From positions 248,001-312,000 of the forward strand of contig NZ_PYWA01000005.1 in assembly GCF_003056335.1 (NCBI RefSeq): a stretch of 64,000 nt of DNA, in the 5' to 3' direction. The position numbers were made by a program, and so were the translations under genes. The notes under the pieces were generated by a model. It ran no database searches and was not told the origin of the DNA. It worked only from the letters and a program-made list of their open reading frames with translations. Shown piece after piece: positions 6,520-16,237 of the stretch. Within the stretch, counting starts at the first letter, position 1. Every line of letters starts with the position of its first letter. Source of the DNA: Paracoccus indicus. GTDB taxonomy: Bacteria > Pseudomonadota > Alphaproteobacteria > Rhodobacterales > Rhodobacteraceae.

Positions 6520-8199
6520 TCAGTTCTTGCTGCCCAGTGCGGCACCAAGGATGTCACCCAGCGAGGCGCCCGAATCCGAGCTGCCATAGGTGTCGATCGC
6601 TTCTTTTTCTTCGGCAATCTCGCGTGCCTTGATCGACAGGCCCAGACGGCGGGTCTTGGTGTCGACGTTGGTGACGCGTGCGTCGACCTTGTCACCGACC
6701 TGGAAGCGCTCGGGGCGCTGGTCCTGGCGGTCACGGGCCAGATCGCTGCGGCGGATGAACGACTTGACGCCGTTGTACTCGACCTCGATGCCACCCTCTT
6801 CGATCGCGGTGATCTCGGCGGTGATGATCGAGCCGCGCTTCACGCCGTCCACGGCTTCCGCCATGCCTTCGTTCTCAAGCGACTTGATCGACAGCGAGAT
6901 ACGCTCCTTCTCGACATCCACGTCCTGAACGACGGCCTTGACGACGTCGCCCTTGCGGAAGTCCTGGATCGCGTCTTCGCCGCGTGCATCCCAGCTGATG
7001 TCCGACAGGTGAACCATGCCGTCGATGTCGCCGTCCAGACCCACGAACAGACCGAATTCGGTGATGTTCTTGACTTCGCCTTCGATGACGGTGCCGGTCG
7101 GGTGGGTTTCGGCAAAGACTTCCCACGGGTTGCGCATGGTCTGCTTCAGACCCAGCGAAACGCGACGCTTGGCTTCGTCGATCTCCAGAACCATCACTTC
7201 GACTTCCTGAGAGGTCGAGACGATCTTGCCCGGATGGACGTTCTTCTTGGTCCAGCTCATTTCCGAAACGTGGACCAAGCCTTCGACACCGGCTTCCAGC
7301 TCCACGAAGGCGCCGTAATCGGTGATGTTGGTCACGCGGCCCTGATGGACCGACTCGATCGGGAACTTGTCGGCAACCGTATCCCACGGATCGGCCTGCA
7401 GCTGCTTCATGCCCAGGCTGATGCGGTGGCTGTCCTTGTTGATCTTGATGACCTGGACCTTGACGGTCTCGCCGATCGCCAGGATCTCGGACGGATGGTT
7501 GACGCGGCGCCATGCCATGTCGGTGACGTGCAGCAGGCCGTCAACACCACCAAGATCGACGAAGGCGCCGTATTCGGTGATGTTCTTGACCACGCCGTCG
7601 ACCGTCTGACCTTCGGTCAGGTTGGCGATGACTTCGGCGCGCTGTTCGGCACGCGATTCTTCCAGGATGGCGCGGCGCGACACGACGATGTTGCCACGGC
7701 GACGATCCATCTTCAGGATCTGGAAGGGCTGCTTCAGACCCATCAGCGGGCCAGCGTCGCGCACGGGGCGGACATCGACCTGCGAACCGGGAAGGAAGGC
7801 GACAGCGCCGCCCAGATCGACCGTGAAGCCGCCCTTGACGCGGCCGAAGATGGCGCCTTCGACACGCTCTTCGTCGCCATAAGCTTTTTCCAGACGATCC
7901 CAGGCTTCCTCGCGGCGGGCCTTCTCACGGCTGATGCTGGCTTCGCCACGGGCGTTCTCGACGCGGTCCAGATAGACCTCGACTTCGTCGCCGACGCTCA
8001 GGTTGGCGTCTTCACCGGGGTTTGCGAATTCTTTCAGATCGACGCGGCCTTCCATCTTGTAGCCGACGTCGATGATGGCCTGGCCTGCCTCGATGGCAAT
8101 GACGCGGCCTTTGACAACCGAACCTTCGTCCGGGGTGTCGATCTCGAGGCTTTCGTTCAGAAGGGCCTCGAACTCCTCCATAGTCGCTTTAGCGCACAT
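6520..8199 (-). CDS. rpsA: 30S ribosomal protein S1
   Basis: A 559-residue ribosomal protein that binds mRNA on the small subunit and helps initiation on structured or weakly marked messages. It is built of repeated S1 OB-fold domains; repeated blocks such as ITEYGAFVDLGGVDGLLHVTDMAW, ITDYGAFVELEAGVEGLVHVSEMSW and ITEFGLFVGLDGDIDGMVHLSDISW mark three adjacent copies in the middle. Length fits the six-domain form. The start MCAKATMEEFEALL at 8199 has AAAGGAT upstream. The usual upstream neighbour cmk is not here: a phosphoesterase gene lies upstream instead. Confidence 0.97.
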   Translation of the reverse strand: MCAKATMEEFEALLNESLEIDTPDEGSVVKGRVIAIEAGQAIIDVGYKMEGRVDLKEFANPGEDANLSVGDEVEVYLDRVENARGEASISREKARREEAWDRLEKAYGDEERVEGAIFGRVKGGFTVDLGGAVAFLPGSQVDVRPVRDAGPLMGLKQPFQILKMDRRRGNIVVSRRAILEESRAEQRAEVIANLTEGQTVDGVVKNITEYGAFVDLGGVDGLLHVTDMAWRRVNHPSEILAIGETVKVQVIKINKDSHRISLGMKQLQADPWDTVADKFPIESVHQGRVTNITDYGAFVELEAGVEGLVHVSEMSWTKKNVHPGKIVSTSQEVEVMVLEIDEAKRRVSLGLKQTMRNPWEVFAETHPTGTVIEGEVKNITEFGLFVGLDGDIDGMVHLSDISWDARGEDAIQDFRKGDVVKAVVQDVDVEKERISLSIKSLENEGMAEAVDGVKRGSIITAEITAIEEGGIEVEYNGVKSFIRRSDLARDRQDQRPERFQVGDKVDARVTNVDTKTRRLGLSIKAREIAEEKEAIDTYGSSDSGASLGDILGAALGSKN

Positions 8200-8355
8200 G
8201 CGTGTTCAGTATCCTTTGTGTGTCTTTTACTGGCCTGACGGTTGGCTCCGCCGGTCTTTATGATGTCGGCCCGGGCAACGACAAAGGGCCGAGGCAAATG
8301 CCCGACCCGTCCGTAAGCGGCCTGTTCTGACCATGTCGCCCGTTTGACTGCGCCC

Positions 8356-8384
8356 GCTATAAGCGCGTTTCACCCGAAACTCAA
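8356..8384 (-). promoter_or_regulatory. Probable sigma-70 promoter of rpsA
   Basis: Minus-strand TTGAGT (8379-8384) and TATAGC (8356-8361) with a 17-base spacer. It sits between the phosphoesterase stop and rpsA and would give a leader of about 150 bases. Confidence 0.5.
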
Positions 8385-8387
8385 CGC

Positions 8388-9179
8388 TTAAACGCGAGCC
8401 CAGGGGCCGTTTGCCCGGCTATAGGTGCTGACCACCGGCTCTTCGAAGGCGTTCACGCCCATCGGCGCGACGTGATGTTCGACGTGCAACTCGGTGCCGT
8501 CGACGATCAGCAGCGCGAATTCGTTCTTCGCATCGCTCAGCCTTGCGCAAAGCGCCGTGCCGCCCTGCACCTGCAGGATGCGCGGCCAGCGCCCCGTCGC
8601 CATGACCTTGTCCACCGCCCAACGATGCAGATGCCCGCTGAGGACGACATGCACACCCGCGTCCTGCAGGCGGTCCATGGCCTCCTCGGCGCGGCGGGCG
8701 GGCTGCTTGTCGATGCCGGGCAGCTGTTGCATCGGGTGGTGCAGCGCGACGACATTGGTGGCGGCGGGATCGATGCCCCCGATCACGCGCCCGATCTCTC
8801 CGCGCCGGATCTTGCCGCGCTGCCAAGCATAGGGATCGGCACTGTTCAGCGCAAAGACCCGCGCCTGCCCCACTTGCGCCGTCGGCGTCAGATCGGGGCC
8901 GAAATGCTCCCGGAACCCCGCGAAGGGCCAGAACAGCCGCGCGATGGGGTTCAGCAGCGGCACGTCGTGATTGCCCGGCATCAGCATGACCGGCGCGCTG
9001 ATCCGCGACAGGAAGTCCTGCGCCAGATCCATCTGCGCCGGCAACCCGCGATGCGTGATGTCGCCGGACACCACCACCAGATCAGGGCGCAGCGCCTCGA
9101 TCCGGTTCAGCAGAGGGCCGATCAGCTCGCTGCGGTGAAAGCCAAAATGCAGGTCCGTCAGATGCAGGATGCGGGTCAT
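8388..9179 (-). CDS. Calcineurin-like metallophosphoesterase
   Basis: A 263-residue phosphoesterase with the complete metal-binding motif set: DLHFG (Asp9, His11), GDITH, GNHD and GHLHRW near the C-terminus. This pattern includes CpdA-type cyclic nucleotide phosphodiesterases and many uncharacterised enzymes, so the substrate cannot be named. There is no signal peptide, which points to the cytoplasm. Its ATG overlaps the stop of the lipid-kinase gene (ATGA at 9176-9179), so the two are translationally coupled and may act in one lipid or nucleotide pathway. Confidence 0.85.
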   Translation of the reverse strand: MTRILHLTDLHFGFHRSELIGPLLNRIEALRPDLVVVSGDITHRGLPAQMDLAQDFLSRISAPVMLMPGNHDVPLLNPIARLFWPFAGFREHFGPDLTPTAQVGQARVFALNSADPYAWQRGKIRRGEIGRVIGGIDPAATNVVALHHPMQQLPGIDKQPARRAEEAMDRLQDAGVHVVLSGHLHRWAVDKVMATGRWPRILQVQGGTALCARLSDAKNEFALLIVDGTELHVEHHVAPMGVNAFEEPVVSTYSRANGPWARV

Positions 9180-10138
9180 GCGCGCCCCTCGGCATCGGCG
9201 GTCTTGTTGCGTCCGTCGGCGGGCAGCAGCACCTTCAGTGCCCCATGCCGCACCTTCAAATCGAAGGGACTGCGCAGCGGCGTCTTTTCCCCGTCATGCG
9301 CCACCAGCTGCCGCGCCTTTGGCGTGCGCATCTGCAGGCGATCCGTCACGATCAGGTCGAAATCGCTGTCCTTGGCGCTGTGCCCCATCGCCAGCCGCAG
9401 GGCCGAGCGGATCAGCGGCAGAGGCTGCCGCGCCTTGGCGATCAGCACGGCGAACTTGCCGTTGCGGATGGCATCCGCGCCCTCCAACCCGAAGCTGTCC
9501 AGCTGATAGGCGCTGCGTGCCACGAAGACCAAAGCACTGGTGTATTCCCGGTCCCGGCCATCGACATGCGCGACCAGATCCATCGGGCGGCGCAAGCGTC
9601 GCAGCGCCACCAGCACCGACCAATAGGCCGCAATCCGCGACCGACCCCAGCGCTTATAGATCCCCTCGCGTGTTTTCAGGATCTGCGGATAGGCGCCAAG
9701 GCTGACGTTGTTCAGAAAGACCAGATCGTTGATGTCGCCGACATCTGTCGCATCGACGCGCCCGTCCAGCAGGGTGTCCAGCGCGTCGTCCATCACTTCG
9801 CCCACGCCCAGATCGCGGGCGAAATAGTTGAAGGTCCCGCCCGGCAGCACCCCCATGACGACATCCGTGCCTGCCAAGGCCCCCGCCACCGCCGATTGCG
9901 TCCCGTCGCCACCCGCCGCGATCACCAGGTCGAAGCCCTCGGAGGCGACCTGCCGCGCCAGCCCCGGCAGGTCCGCGCCCTTGCGGCTCTGGCGCAGCTG
10001 ATAGCTGCCGCAGGCCGGGGCCAGCCGCTTTTCAAGCAGCTCCACCAGCTGTCGATGCTTCTTCTTCCCCGAACTGCGGTTCATGACCACGCAGACCCTG
10101 GCGCGGCCAAGGTCGAAAACGTTCGAATTCTGCTGCAT
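9176..10138 (-). CDS. Diacylglycerol/lipid kinase family protein (YegS/BmrU type)
   Basis: A 320-residue soluble kinase with the nucleotide-binding signature AAGGDGTQSAVAGAL (GGDGT at residues 76-80) and the LPGGTFNYFARDLGV motif that follows in the DAGK catalytic domain. The lipid substrate is unknown; family members phosphorylate diacylglycerol, phosphatidylglycerol or sphingoid bases. I chose ATG at 10138 (MQQNSNVFDLGRARV) with GGGGACAGG upstream over a longer frame from 10210. It is followed by the coupled phosphoesterase gene. Confidence 0.85.
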   Translation of the reverse strand: MQQNSNVFDLGRARVCVVMNRSSGKKKHRQLVELLEKRLAPACGSYQLRQSRKGADLPGLARQVASEGFDLVIAAGGDGTQSAVAGALAGTDVVMGVLPGGTFNYFARDLGVGEVMDDALDTLLDGRVDATDVGDINDLVFLNNVSLGAYPQILKTREGIYKRWGRSRIAAYWSVLVALRRLRRPMDLVAHVDGRDREYTSALVFVARSAYQLDSFGLEGADAIRNGKFAVLIAKARQPLPLIRSALRLAMGHSAKDSDFDLIVTDRLQMRTPKARQLVAHDGEKTPLRSPFDLKVRHGALKVLLPADGRNKTADAEGRA

Positions 10139-10218
10139 GAAATGCCTGTCCCCGGGCCCGTTGGTATGTTGATCACCAGCGCAACACCGGATGACGGGCA
10201 AGGGTTGCATTGCGCCCT

Positions 10219-10419
10219 CTAAAGTCGGTCCGCCGCCGCCACGACCGAGGGTTTCAGCCCGCCGCCGCCCGTTTCCAGATAGGTCAGCAGCTGCGCGCGC
10301 ATCCGCGGCTCCCAGAAGTCCTTCAGATGCGAGGCGATCTTCTCGGCCGCATCGCCGGGCTGGCTGTCGAAGAAGGTGGCGATCTGGTTGGCCATCATGA
10401 CCATCTTTTCAGGCGACAT
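10219..10419 (-). CDS. fdsD: Formate dehydrogenase delta subunit
   Basis: A 66-residue protein starting MSPEKMVMMANQIATFFDSQ, containing the ASHLKDFWEPRMR block typical of the FdsD family, a small accessory of the soluble NAD-dependent formate dehydrogenase thought to help assembly or stability. It overlaps the end of fdhD by 11 bases and is the last gene of the fds operon. Downstream there is no clear terminator before the lipid-kinase gene. Confidence 0.88.
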   Translation of the reverse strand: MSPEKMVMMANQIATFFDSQPGDAAEKIASHLKDFWEPRMRAQLLTYLETGGGGLKPSVVAAADRL

Positions 10420-11233
10420 CGGATACCTTGGCGTTCAGCCGTTCGGGGTGGGAAAACAGATCGAAGCCCTCGCCGCGCGCAAAGGCCGCGACCGTGATGC
10501 CAGCGTCCCGCGCCAGTTGCAGCGCATGGGCGGTGGGGGCCGATACGGCAATCAGGATGCCGGCACCGGCGATGGCGCATTTCTGCACCATCTCGACGCT
10601 GACGCGGCTGGTCAGCACGAAGGCACCCTGCCCCGCATCGAGGCCTTGGCGGGCCATCGCGCCGATCAGCTTGTCCAGCGCGTTGTGGCGGCCCACGTCT
10701 TCACGCGCCAGCACGATGCCCTTGCCGGGCAGCAAAAACCCCGCCGCATGGACCGCGCGGGTCTGATCATGCAGCGGCTGCCAGTCGCGCAGCATGTCGG
10801 TCGCCTGCGCCACCTGGCCCGCATCCATCACCGGCCCTACACCCGCCAGATCGGGCAGCGACCGCGTCGCCTGATCCAGGCTGTCGATCCCGCACAGCCC
10901 GCAACCCACCGGCCCCGCCATGAAGCGGCGCCGCGCGGCCAGTGCCTCGGCCCGATCCTCGGACAGCCACATCTGCGCCTCGACCCCGCGCGGGTGGTCC
11001 ATGATCTGCACCGAGGCGATCTGCGTCGCATCCGTCACGATCCCCTCGGTCAGCGAGAACCCCACCGCGAAATCTTTCAGATCGGCGGGCGATGTCATCA
11101 TCACCGCCTGCGTCGTCCCGCCATAGACCATCGCCACCGGCGTTTCCTGCGCCAAGACGCGCCGCACCGGCGTCACGCTGCCGGAACGGTGATGGGTGGC
11201 GTCCACGGGATGGACGGGGGGTGGCAGGGGCAT
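10409..11233 (-). CDS. fdhD: Formate dehydrogenase accessory sulfurtransferase FdhD (FdsC)
   Basis: A 274-residue cytoplasmic protein that passes sulfur to the molybdenum bis-PGD cofactor so that formate dehydrogenase becomes active. The conserved cysteine motif is CGLCG in GPVGCGLCGID near residue 110. Other family blocks are FAVGFSLTEGIV and REDVGRHNALDKLIG, and SRVSVEMVQK near 210. It starts 3 bases after the fdsA stop, in the standard order fdsG-B-A-C-D. Being in the operon suggests it serves this enzyme, although FdhD proteins may act on others. Confidence 0.93.
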   Translation of the reverse strand: MPLPPPVHPVDATHHRSGSVTPVRRVLAQETPVAMVYGGTTQAVMMTSPADLKDFAVGFSLTEGIVTDATQIASVQIMDHPRGVEAQMWLSEDRAEALAARRRFMAGPVGCGLCGIDSLDQATRSLPDLAGVGPVMDAGQVAQATDMLRDWQPLHDQTRAVHAAGFLLPGKGIVLAREDVGRHNALDKLIGAMARQGLDAGQGAFVLTSRVSVEMVQKCAIAGAGILIAVSAPTAHALQLARDAGITVAAFARGEGFDLFSHPERLNAKVSDVA

Positions 11234-11236
11234 GGC

Positions 11237-14188
11237 TTACTCCGCGGCTGGCATGATCCGCCGTGACCGTTCCGCCTGTTCGTTATAGCTGGTCTGCCAT
11301 TCCGACGGACCGTTCGAGGGGCTGACCTGCACGGCGGTGACCTTGTATTCCGGACAGTTCGTCGCCCAATCCGAAAAATCGGTCGTCACCACGTTAGCCT
11401 GCGTCACCGGATGGTGGAAGGTGGTATAGACCACACCGGGCGAAACCCGATCCGTCAGCACCGCCCGCAGCGTGGTTTCCCCCGCCCGGCTGGCCAGCCT
11501 GATCCAATCGCCATCCGCCACACGGCGCGTTTCCGCGTCATGGGGATGGATCTCCAGCACGTCTTCGTCATGCCAGATGCTGTTCGGCGTCCGTCGCGTC
11601 TGTGCGCCGACGTTGTATTGCGACAGGATGCGCCCCGTCGTCAGCAACAGCGGGAAGCGCGGCCCCGTGCGTTCATCCGTCGCCACATATTCGGTGATGA
11701 TGAAATGCCCCTTGCCCGAGGCACCCGAGAGGAAACCGTCCACATGCATCATCGGCGTCCCGACCGGCGCATCGGCATTGCAGGGCCATTGCACGCTGCC
11801 TTGCGTCTCCAGCAGCTCGTAGTTGACGCCGGCGAAGCTGGGCGTGGTCGCGGCGATCTCATCCATGATCTGGCTGGGATGAGTGTAATTCCAACCCGCC
11901 CCCCCCGTGTCCTTCAGGATGGCATTGGCCAGCATCTGGGTCACTTCCCAATCCTCATAGCCGTTCTTGGGGGCCATGACCTTGCGCACACGGTTGATGC
12001 GGCGTTCGGCGTTGGTGAAGGTGCCGTCCTTTTCCAGGAAGGACGATCCGGGCAGGAAGACATGGGCGTAATTCGCCGTCTCGTTCAGGAACAGGTCGTG
12101 GACGATCACGCATTCCATCGCCCGCAGCCCCGCCGCGACGTGATGAGTGTCAGGGTCCGATTGCAGGATATCCTCACCCTGGCAATAGAGCCCCTTGAAC
12201 GCTCCCTCGACCGCGGCATCCAGCATGTTGGGGATGCGCAGGCCCGGCTCGGGGTCGATCTCGACCCCCCATGCGTTCTCGAAGATCGCGCGGACGTCGG
12301 GCAGCTTGACGTGGCGGTATCCCGGCAGCTCATGCGGGAAGGAGCCCATGTCGCAGGACCCCTGCACGTTGTTCTGCCCGCGCAGAGGGTTCACGCCCAC
12401 GCCCGGACGCCCGATATTGCCCGTCAGCATCGCAAGGTTCGCGATTGCCATGACGGTGGTGGACCCCTGGCTGTGTTCCGTCACCCCCAGCCCATAATAG
12501 ATCGCGCCGTTGCCGCCCTTGGCAAACAGCCGTGCCGAGGCGCGTAGCTCGGCGGCGGGAACGCCCGTGACCAGCTCGACCGCTTCGGGCGAATGGCGCG
12601 GATCGCTGATGAATTCGGCGTAATGCTGGAATTCGTCCCAGTCACAGCGATCGCGGATGAAACCTTCGTCCATTAGCCCCTCGGTCACGACGACATGCGC
12701 CATCGCGCTGACCAGCGCCACATTCGTCCCCGGACGCAGCGGTAGATGGTGCTGCGCCTCGATATGCGCCGAACGCACCATGTCGATGCGGCGCGGATCG
12801 GCCACGATCAGCTTGGCCCCCTGACGAAGGCGCTTCTTCAACCGGCTGGCAAAGACCGGATGCCCGTCGGTCGGGTTCGCCCCGATGATCAGCACGACAT
12901 CGGTTTGTTCGACGCTGTCGAAATCCTGCGTGCCGGCCGATGTGCCGAAGGTCTTGCCCAGCCCGTAACCCGTGGGCGAATGGCAGACGCGCGCGCAGGT
13001 GTCGGTGTTGTTGTTGCCGAAGACCGCGCGGGTCAGCTTCTGGACCAGATAGGTTTCCTCGTTCGTGCAACGGCTCGAGGTGATCACCCCGACCGAGCGT
13101 CGCCCGTGCTTCTGCTGGATGCCGCGCATCCGGTCGGCGGCGAAGGCCAGCGCCTCGTCCCAACCGACCTCGCGCCAGGGTTCGTCGATGCTGTCGCGGA
13201 TCATCGGGTTCAGGATGCGGTCCTGATGGGCGGCATAGCCATAGGCAAAGCGCCCCTTGACGCAGCTGTGCCCGCGGTTGGCCTTGCCGTTCTTCCACGG
13301 CACCATGCGGACCAGCTGATCGCCATTCATCTCGGCCTTGAAGCTGCACCCGACCCCGCAATAGGCGCAGGTCGTGATGACCGAGCGTGTCGGCGTCCCC
13401 AGTTCCGCCACCGATTTTTCCTGCAGCGTCGCCGTCGGGCAGGCCTGCACGCAGGCGCCGCAGCTGACGCAATCGCTGGTCAGGAAGCTGTCGGTCGCCA
13501 TGCCCGCGCTGACGCGGCTGTCGAAACCGCGGCCCTCGATGGTCAGCGCGAAGGTGCCCTGCACCTCCTCGCAGGCCCGCACGCAGCGTGAACAGACGAT
13601 GCATTTGCTGGGGTCATAGGTGAAATAGGGGTTGCTGTCGTCCTTGGGGATATATTGCGGATTGCCCGGCCCTTCGCGCAGCCGCGCCTCGGATTGGCTG
13701 CGTGCGCCGACGCCCTTGGGATCGAAGTGGTTGTCGCCGGGGGTATAGCGCATGTCGCGCAGCCCCACCTGCCCCGCCGCGTCCTGCAATTCGCAATCGC
13801 CATTGGCCGAGCATGTCAGGCAGTCCAGCGGGTGGTCGCTGATATAAAGCTCCATCACGCCGCGGCGGATCTTCTGGACCTTGCCGGTCTGGGTGCGCAC
13901 CACCATGCCCTCGGCCACCGGCGTCGTGCAGGATGCGGGCGTGCCGCGGCGGCCCTCGATTTCGACGACGCACAGGCGGCAGGACCCGAAAGCCTCAAGG
14001 TTGTCGCTGGCGCAGAGCTTGGGGACCGTGATGCCCGCCAGCATGGCCGCGCGCATGACGGATGTGCCCTCGGGGACCGTGACCTCGAAGCCATCCACGG
14101 TCAGGCTGACCGGCGCGCCGTGGCGGGCGGGGGTGCCAAGGTCGCGTTCGTCACCGGGCGCAAATTGGGGAATGACGAAATCCTTCAT
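11237..14188 (-). CDS. fdsA: NAD-dependent formate dehydrogenase, catalytic alpha subunit
   Basis: Oxidises formate to CO2 at a molybdenum bis-PGD centre. At 983 residues it has the full FdsA layout: an N-terminal 2Fe-2S domain (cysteines in LCASDNLEAFGSCRLCVVEI, about 58-75), the His/Cys cluster region with DHPLDCLTCSANGDC, two 4Fe-4S sites (CIVCSRCVRAC and CVSCGACVQAC), the cluster before the Mo domain (CAYCGVGC), then the molybdopterin oxidoreductase domain. The Mo ligand is probably the cysteine in RVCHSPTGYGLG, not selenocysteine. A C-terminal molybdopterin dinucleotide domain follows. Its start overlaps the fdsB stop by 4 bases. Confidence 0.96.
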   Translation of the reverse strand: MKDFVIPQFAPGDERDLGTPARHGAPVSLTVDGFEVTVPEGTSVMRAAMLAGITVPKLCASDNLEAFGSCRLCVVEIEGRRGTPASCTTPVAEGMVVRTQTGKVQKIRRGVMELYISDHPLDCLTCSANGDCELQDAAGQVGLRDMRYTPGDNHFDPKGVGARSQSEARLREGPGNPQYIPKDDSNPYFTYDPSKCIVCSRCVRACEEVQGTFALTIEGRGFDSRVSAGMATDSFLTSDCVSCGACVQACPTATLQEKSVAELGTPTRSVITTCAYCGVGCSFKAEMNGDQLVRMVPWKNGKANRGHSCVKGRFAYGYAAHQDRILNPMIRDSIDEPWREVGWDEALAFAADRMRGIQQKHGRRSVGVITSSRCTNEETYLVQKLTRAVFGNNNTDTCARVCHSPTGYGLGKTFGTSAGTQDFDSVEQTDVVLIIGANPTDGHPVFASRLKKRLRQGAKLIVADPRRIDMVRSAHIEAQHHLPLRPGTNVALVSAMAHVVVTEGLMDEGFIRDRCDWDEFQHYAEFISDPRHSPEAVELVTGVPAAELRASARLFAKGGNGAIYYGLGVTEHSQGSTTVMAIANLAMLTGNIGRPGVGVNPLRGQNNVQGSCDMGSFPHELPGYRHVKLPDVRAIFENAWGVEIDPEPGLRIPNMLDAAVEGAFKGLYCQGEDILQSDPDTHHVAAGLRAMECVIVHDLFLNETANYAHVFLPGSSFLEKDGTFTNAERRINRVRKVMAPKNGYEDWEVTQMLANAILKDTGGAGWNYTHPSQIMDEIAATTPSFAGVNYELLETQGSVQWPCNADAPVGTPMMHVDGFLSGASGKGHFIITEYVATDERTGPRFPLLLTTGRILSQYNVGAQTRRTPNSIWHDEDVLEIHPHDAETRRVADGDWIRLASRAGETTLRAVLTDRVSPGVVYTTFHHPVTQANVVTTDFSDWATNCPEYKVTAVQVSPSNGPSEWQTSYNEQAERSRRIMPAAE

Positions 14189-15693
14189 TCGGCGGCCTCC
14201 TTGGCGGTGGCAAAATCATCGGGGAATTGCGTCAGGGCGGACATGACGGGGAACGGCGTGAAGCCACCTAGCGCGCAGAGCGAGCCGTCCTTCATCACCT
14301 CGCACAAATCGGTCAGCAGATCGGCGGCAGCGGCATCGCCCGCAGCGATGCGGTCGATGGTCTCGACGCCGCGCACGGCACCGATCCGGCAGGGGGTGCA
14401 TTTGCCGCAGCTTTCGACGGCGCAGAACTCCATCGCGAAACGCGCCATCTGCAGCATGTCGGCGGTATCGTCGAAGACCACCAGCCCGGCATGGCCGATC
14501 AGCCCGCCGTTCTTGTCGAACTCCTCATATCCCATCGGCGTGTCGAATTTCGACACGGGCATATAGGCCCCCAAAGGCCCGCCAACCTGCACCGCCTTGA
14601 CGGGACGACCCGACAGCGTGCCGCCCCCGATGTCGTTGACGACCTCACCCAGAGAGACGCCGAAAGCCGTCTCGAACAGCCCGCCACGCCGGACGTTGCC
14701 CGCGATCTGCAGGGTCACCGTGCCGCGCGACCGTCCCAGGCCGAAGTCCGCGTAATGCTGGGCACCCTTCTCAAGGATCACCGGCACCGTGGCCAGGCTG
14801 ATGACGTTGTTGACGACCGTGGGCTTGCCAAAGAAGCCCTCCAGCGCGGGCAAGGGCGGCTTGGCCCGCACGACGCCGCGCTTGCCTTCCAGGCTGTTCA
14901 GCAGGCTGGTCTCCTCGCCGCAGACATAGGCACCGGCGCCGACGCGGATTTCCATGTCGAAGGCACGCCCGCTGCCCAGCACATCCGCACCCAGCACGCC
15001 GCGCTGACGTGCGATCCGGACCGCCGCATTCATCACGGCAATCGCATCGGGGTATTCCGACCGCAGATAGACATAGCCCCGCGTCGCCCCCACGGCGAGG
15101 CCCGCGATCGCCATGCCCTCGATCAGGGTGAAGGGATCGCCCTCCATGATCATGCGATCGGCAAAGGTGCCGCTGTCGCCTTCATCGGCGTTGCAGACGA
15201 TATACTTCTGGTCGGCAGGGGCATCATGGACGGTCTTCCACTTGATGCCGGTCGGAAAGCCCGCGCCGCCGCGCCCGCGAAGGCCGCTGTCGGTGACCTC
15301 TTGCACAATGTCTGCGCCGGTCATGCCGATGGCGCGGCGCAGGCCGACCAGACCGCCATGGGCCGCGTAATCGTCCAGATCCAGCGGGTCGATCACCCCG
15401 CAGCGGGCGAAGGTCAGCCGCGTCTGGCGGGCGAAGAAGGGGATATCCTCGACCCGGCCAAGGCTTTCCAGCGTGCCGTCCAGCAGCGCGGCCACATCAT
15501 CGGGCGTCACGGGGCCGTAAGCCACGCGCCCGTCACCGCGGTCGATCTCGACCAGAGGCTCCAGCCACACCATCCCGCGCGAGCCGTTGCGGATGATGCG
15601 CACGTCGGGGCCGACCTGCGCGGCGATGGCATCGGCGACCTCATCCGCGCCAAGCGCCTTGGCGGCGCTGTCCATGGGAACCCAGATCTTCAT
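14185..15693 (-). CDS. fdsB: NAD-dependent formate dehydrogenase, beta subunit
   Basis: Carries FMN and the NAD site of the soluble formate dehydrogenase, homologous to NuoF of complex I. The 502-residue protein begins MKIWVPMDSAAKALG with a thioredoxin-like N-terminal region, then the FMN/NAD-binding stretch LRGRGGAGFPTGIKWK (about 150-165), YICGEE-like AYVCGEETSLLNSLEG, and a C-terminal 4Fe-4S site ESCGKCTPCRIG. The ATG at 15693 overlaps the fdsG stop (ATGA) and gives a normal N-terminus; the frame is open further upstream but that would run through fdsG. Confidence 0.95.
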   Translation of the reverse strand: MKIWVPMDSAAKALGADEVADAIAAQVGPDVRIIRNGSRGMVWLEPLVEIDRGDGRVAYGPVTPDDVAALLDGTLESLGRVEDIPFFARQTRLTFARCGVIDPLDLDDYAAHGGLVGLRRAIGMTGADIVQEVTDSGLRGRGGAGFPTGIKWKTVHDAPADQKYIVCNADEGDSGTFADRMIMEGDPFTLIEGMAIAGLAVGATRGYVYLRSEYPDAIAVMNAAVRIARQRGVLGADVLGSGRAFDMEIRVGAGAYVCGEETSLLNSLEGKRGVVRAKPPLPALEGFFGKPTVVNNVISLATVPVILEKGAQHYADFGLGRSRGTVTLQIAGNVRRGGLFETAFGVSLGEVVNDIGGGTLSGRPVKAVQVGGPLGAYMPVSKFDTPMGYEEFDKNGGLIGHAGLVVFDDTADMLQMARFAMEFCAVESCGKCTPCRIGAVRGVETIDRIAAGDAAAADLLTDLCEVMKDGSLCALGGFTPFPVMSALTQFPDDFATAKEAAE

Positions 15694-16160
15694 GCGCCCA
15701 CCTGCGTCATCAGCCGTTCCATCCGCGCCTCGTCCACGCGCCCGATCACGCGGTCGTCCAGCATCACGGCAGGCCCGCAGGCGCACATGCCAAGGCAATA
15801 GACCGGTTCGACCGTGACCGCGCCATCGCGGGTGGTGCCATGCCAATCGACGCCCAAGCGGTCCAGCATCCGCTGCGCCATGGCATTGCCGCCCACGGAT
15901 TGGCAGGCCTCGGCCCGGCAGATCTTCAGCATGTGGCGCCCTGCCGGTTCCTTGCGGAAATCGTGATAGAAGCTGACGACGCCATGCACCTCGGCCACGC
16001 CAAGGTTCAGCAGATCGGCCAGCACGGGAACGGCGGCCTGCGGCACATGCCCCCATTCGGCCTGGATGGCATGAAGCATGGGCAGCAACGGCCCTTCCAG
16101 CCCCACCAAGGGGGTCACGAGGTCGCGGATATCGTCGGGGGCTGGCGCCTGGTCAAGCAT
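15690..16160 (-). CDS. fdsG: NAD-dependent formate dehydrogenase, gamma subunit
   Basis: A 156-residue thioredoxin-like 2Fe-2S subunit homologous to NuoE that relays electrons between the other cofactors. Cluster ligands are visible as CRAEACQSVG (about 80-89) and CLGMCACGPAVM (about 122-133), giving the expected C-x4-C and C-x3-C pattern. VVSFYHDFRKEPAGRH precedes the first pair as in other family members. It is the first gene of the fds operon, and the promoter presumably lies in the 85-base gap to the LysR gene, where a LysR-type binding site is present. Confidence 0.94.
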   Translation of the reverse strand: MLDQAPAPDDIRDLVTPLVGLEGPLLPMLHAIQAEWGHVPQAAVPVLADLLNLGVAEVHGVVSFYHDFRKEPAGRHMLKICRAEACQSVGGNAMAQRMLDRLGVDWHGTTRDGAVTVEPVYCLGMCACGPAVMLDDRVIGRVDEARMERLMTQVGA

Positions 16161-16237
16161 GGCTGGCCTTTCAAGAGTCTCTGGCCGACATGAGACACCG
16201 CGGTCATTCGCAAATCAATAACGCTGTTCCGTCAAAC

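Noticed and set aside
8200..8355. Possible small gene or cmk remnant upstream of rpsA
   Set aside because: No open frame with a ribosome site or kinase motif; the stretch looks like an rpsA leader.
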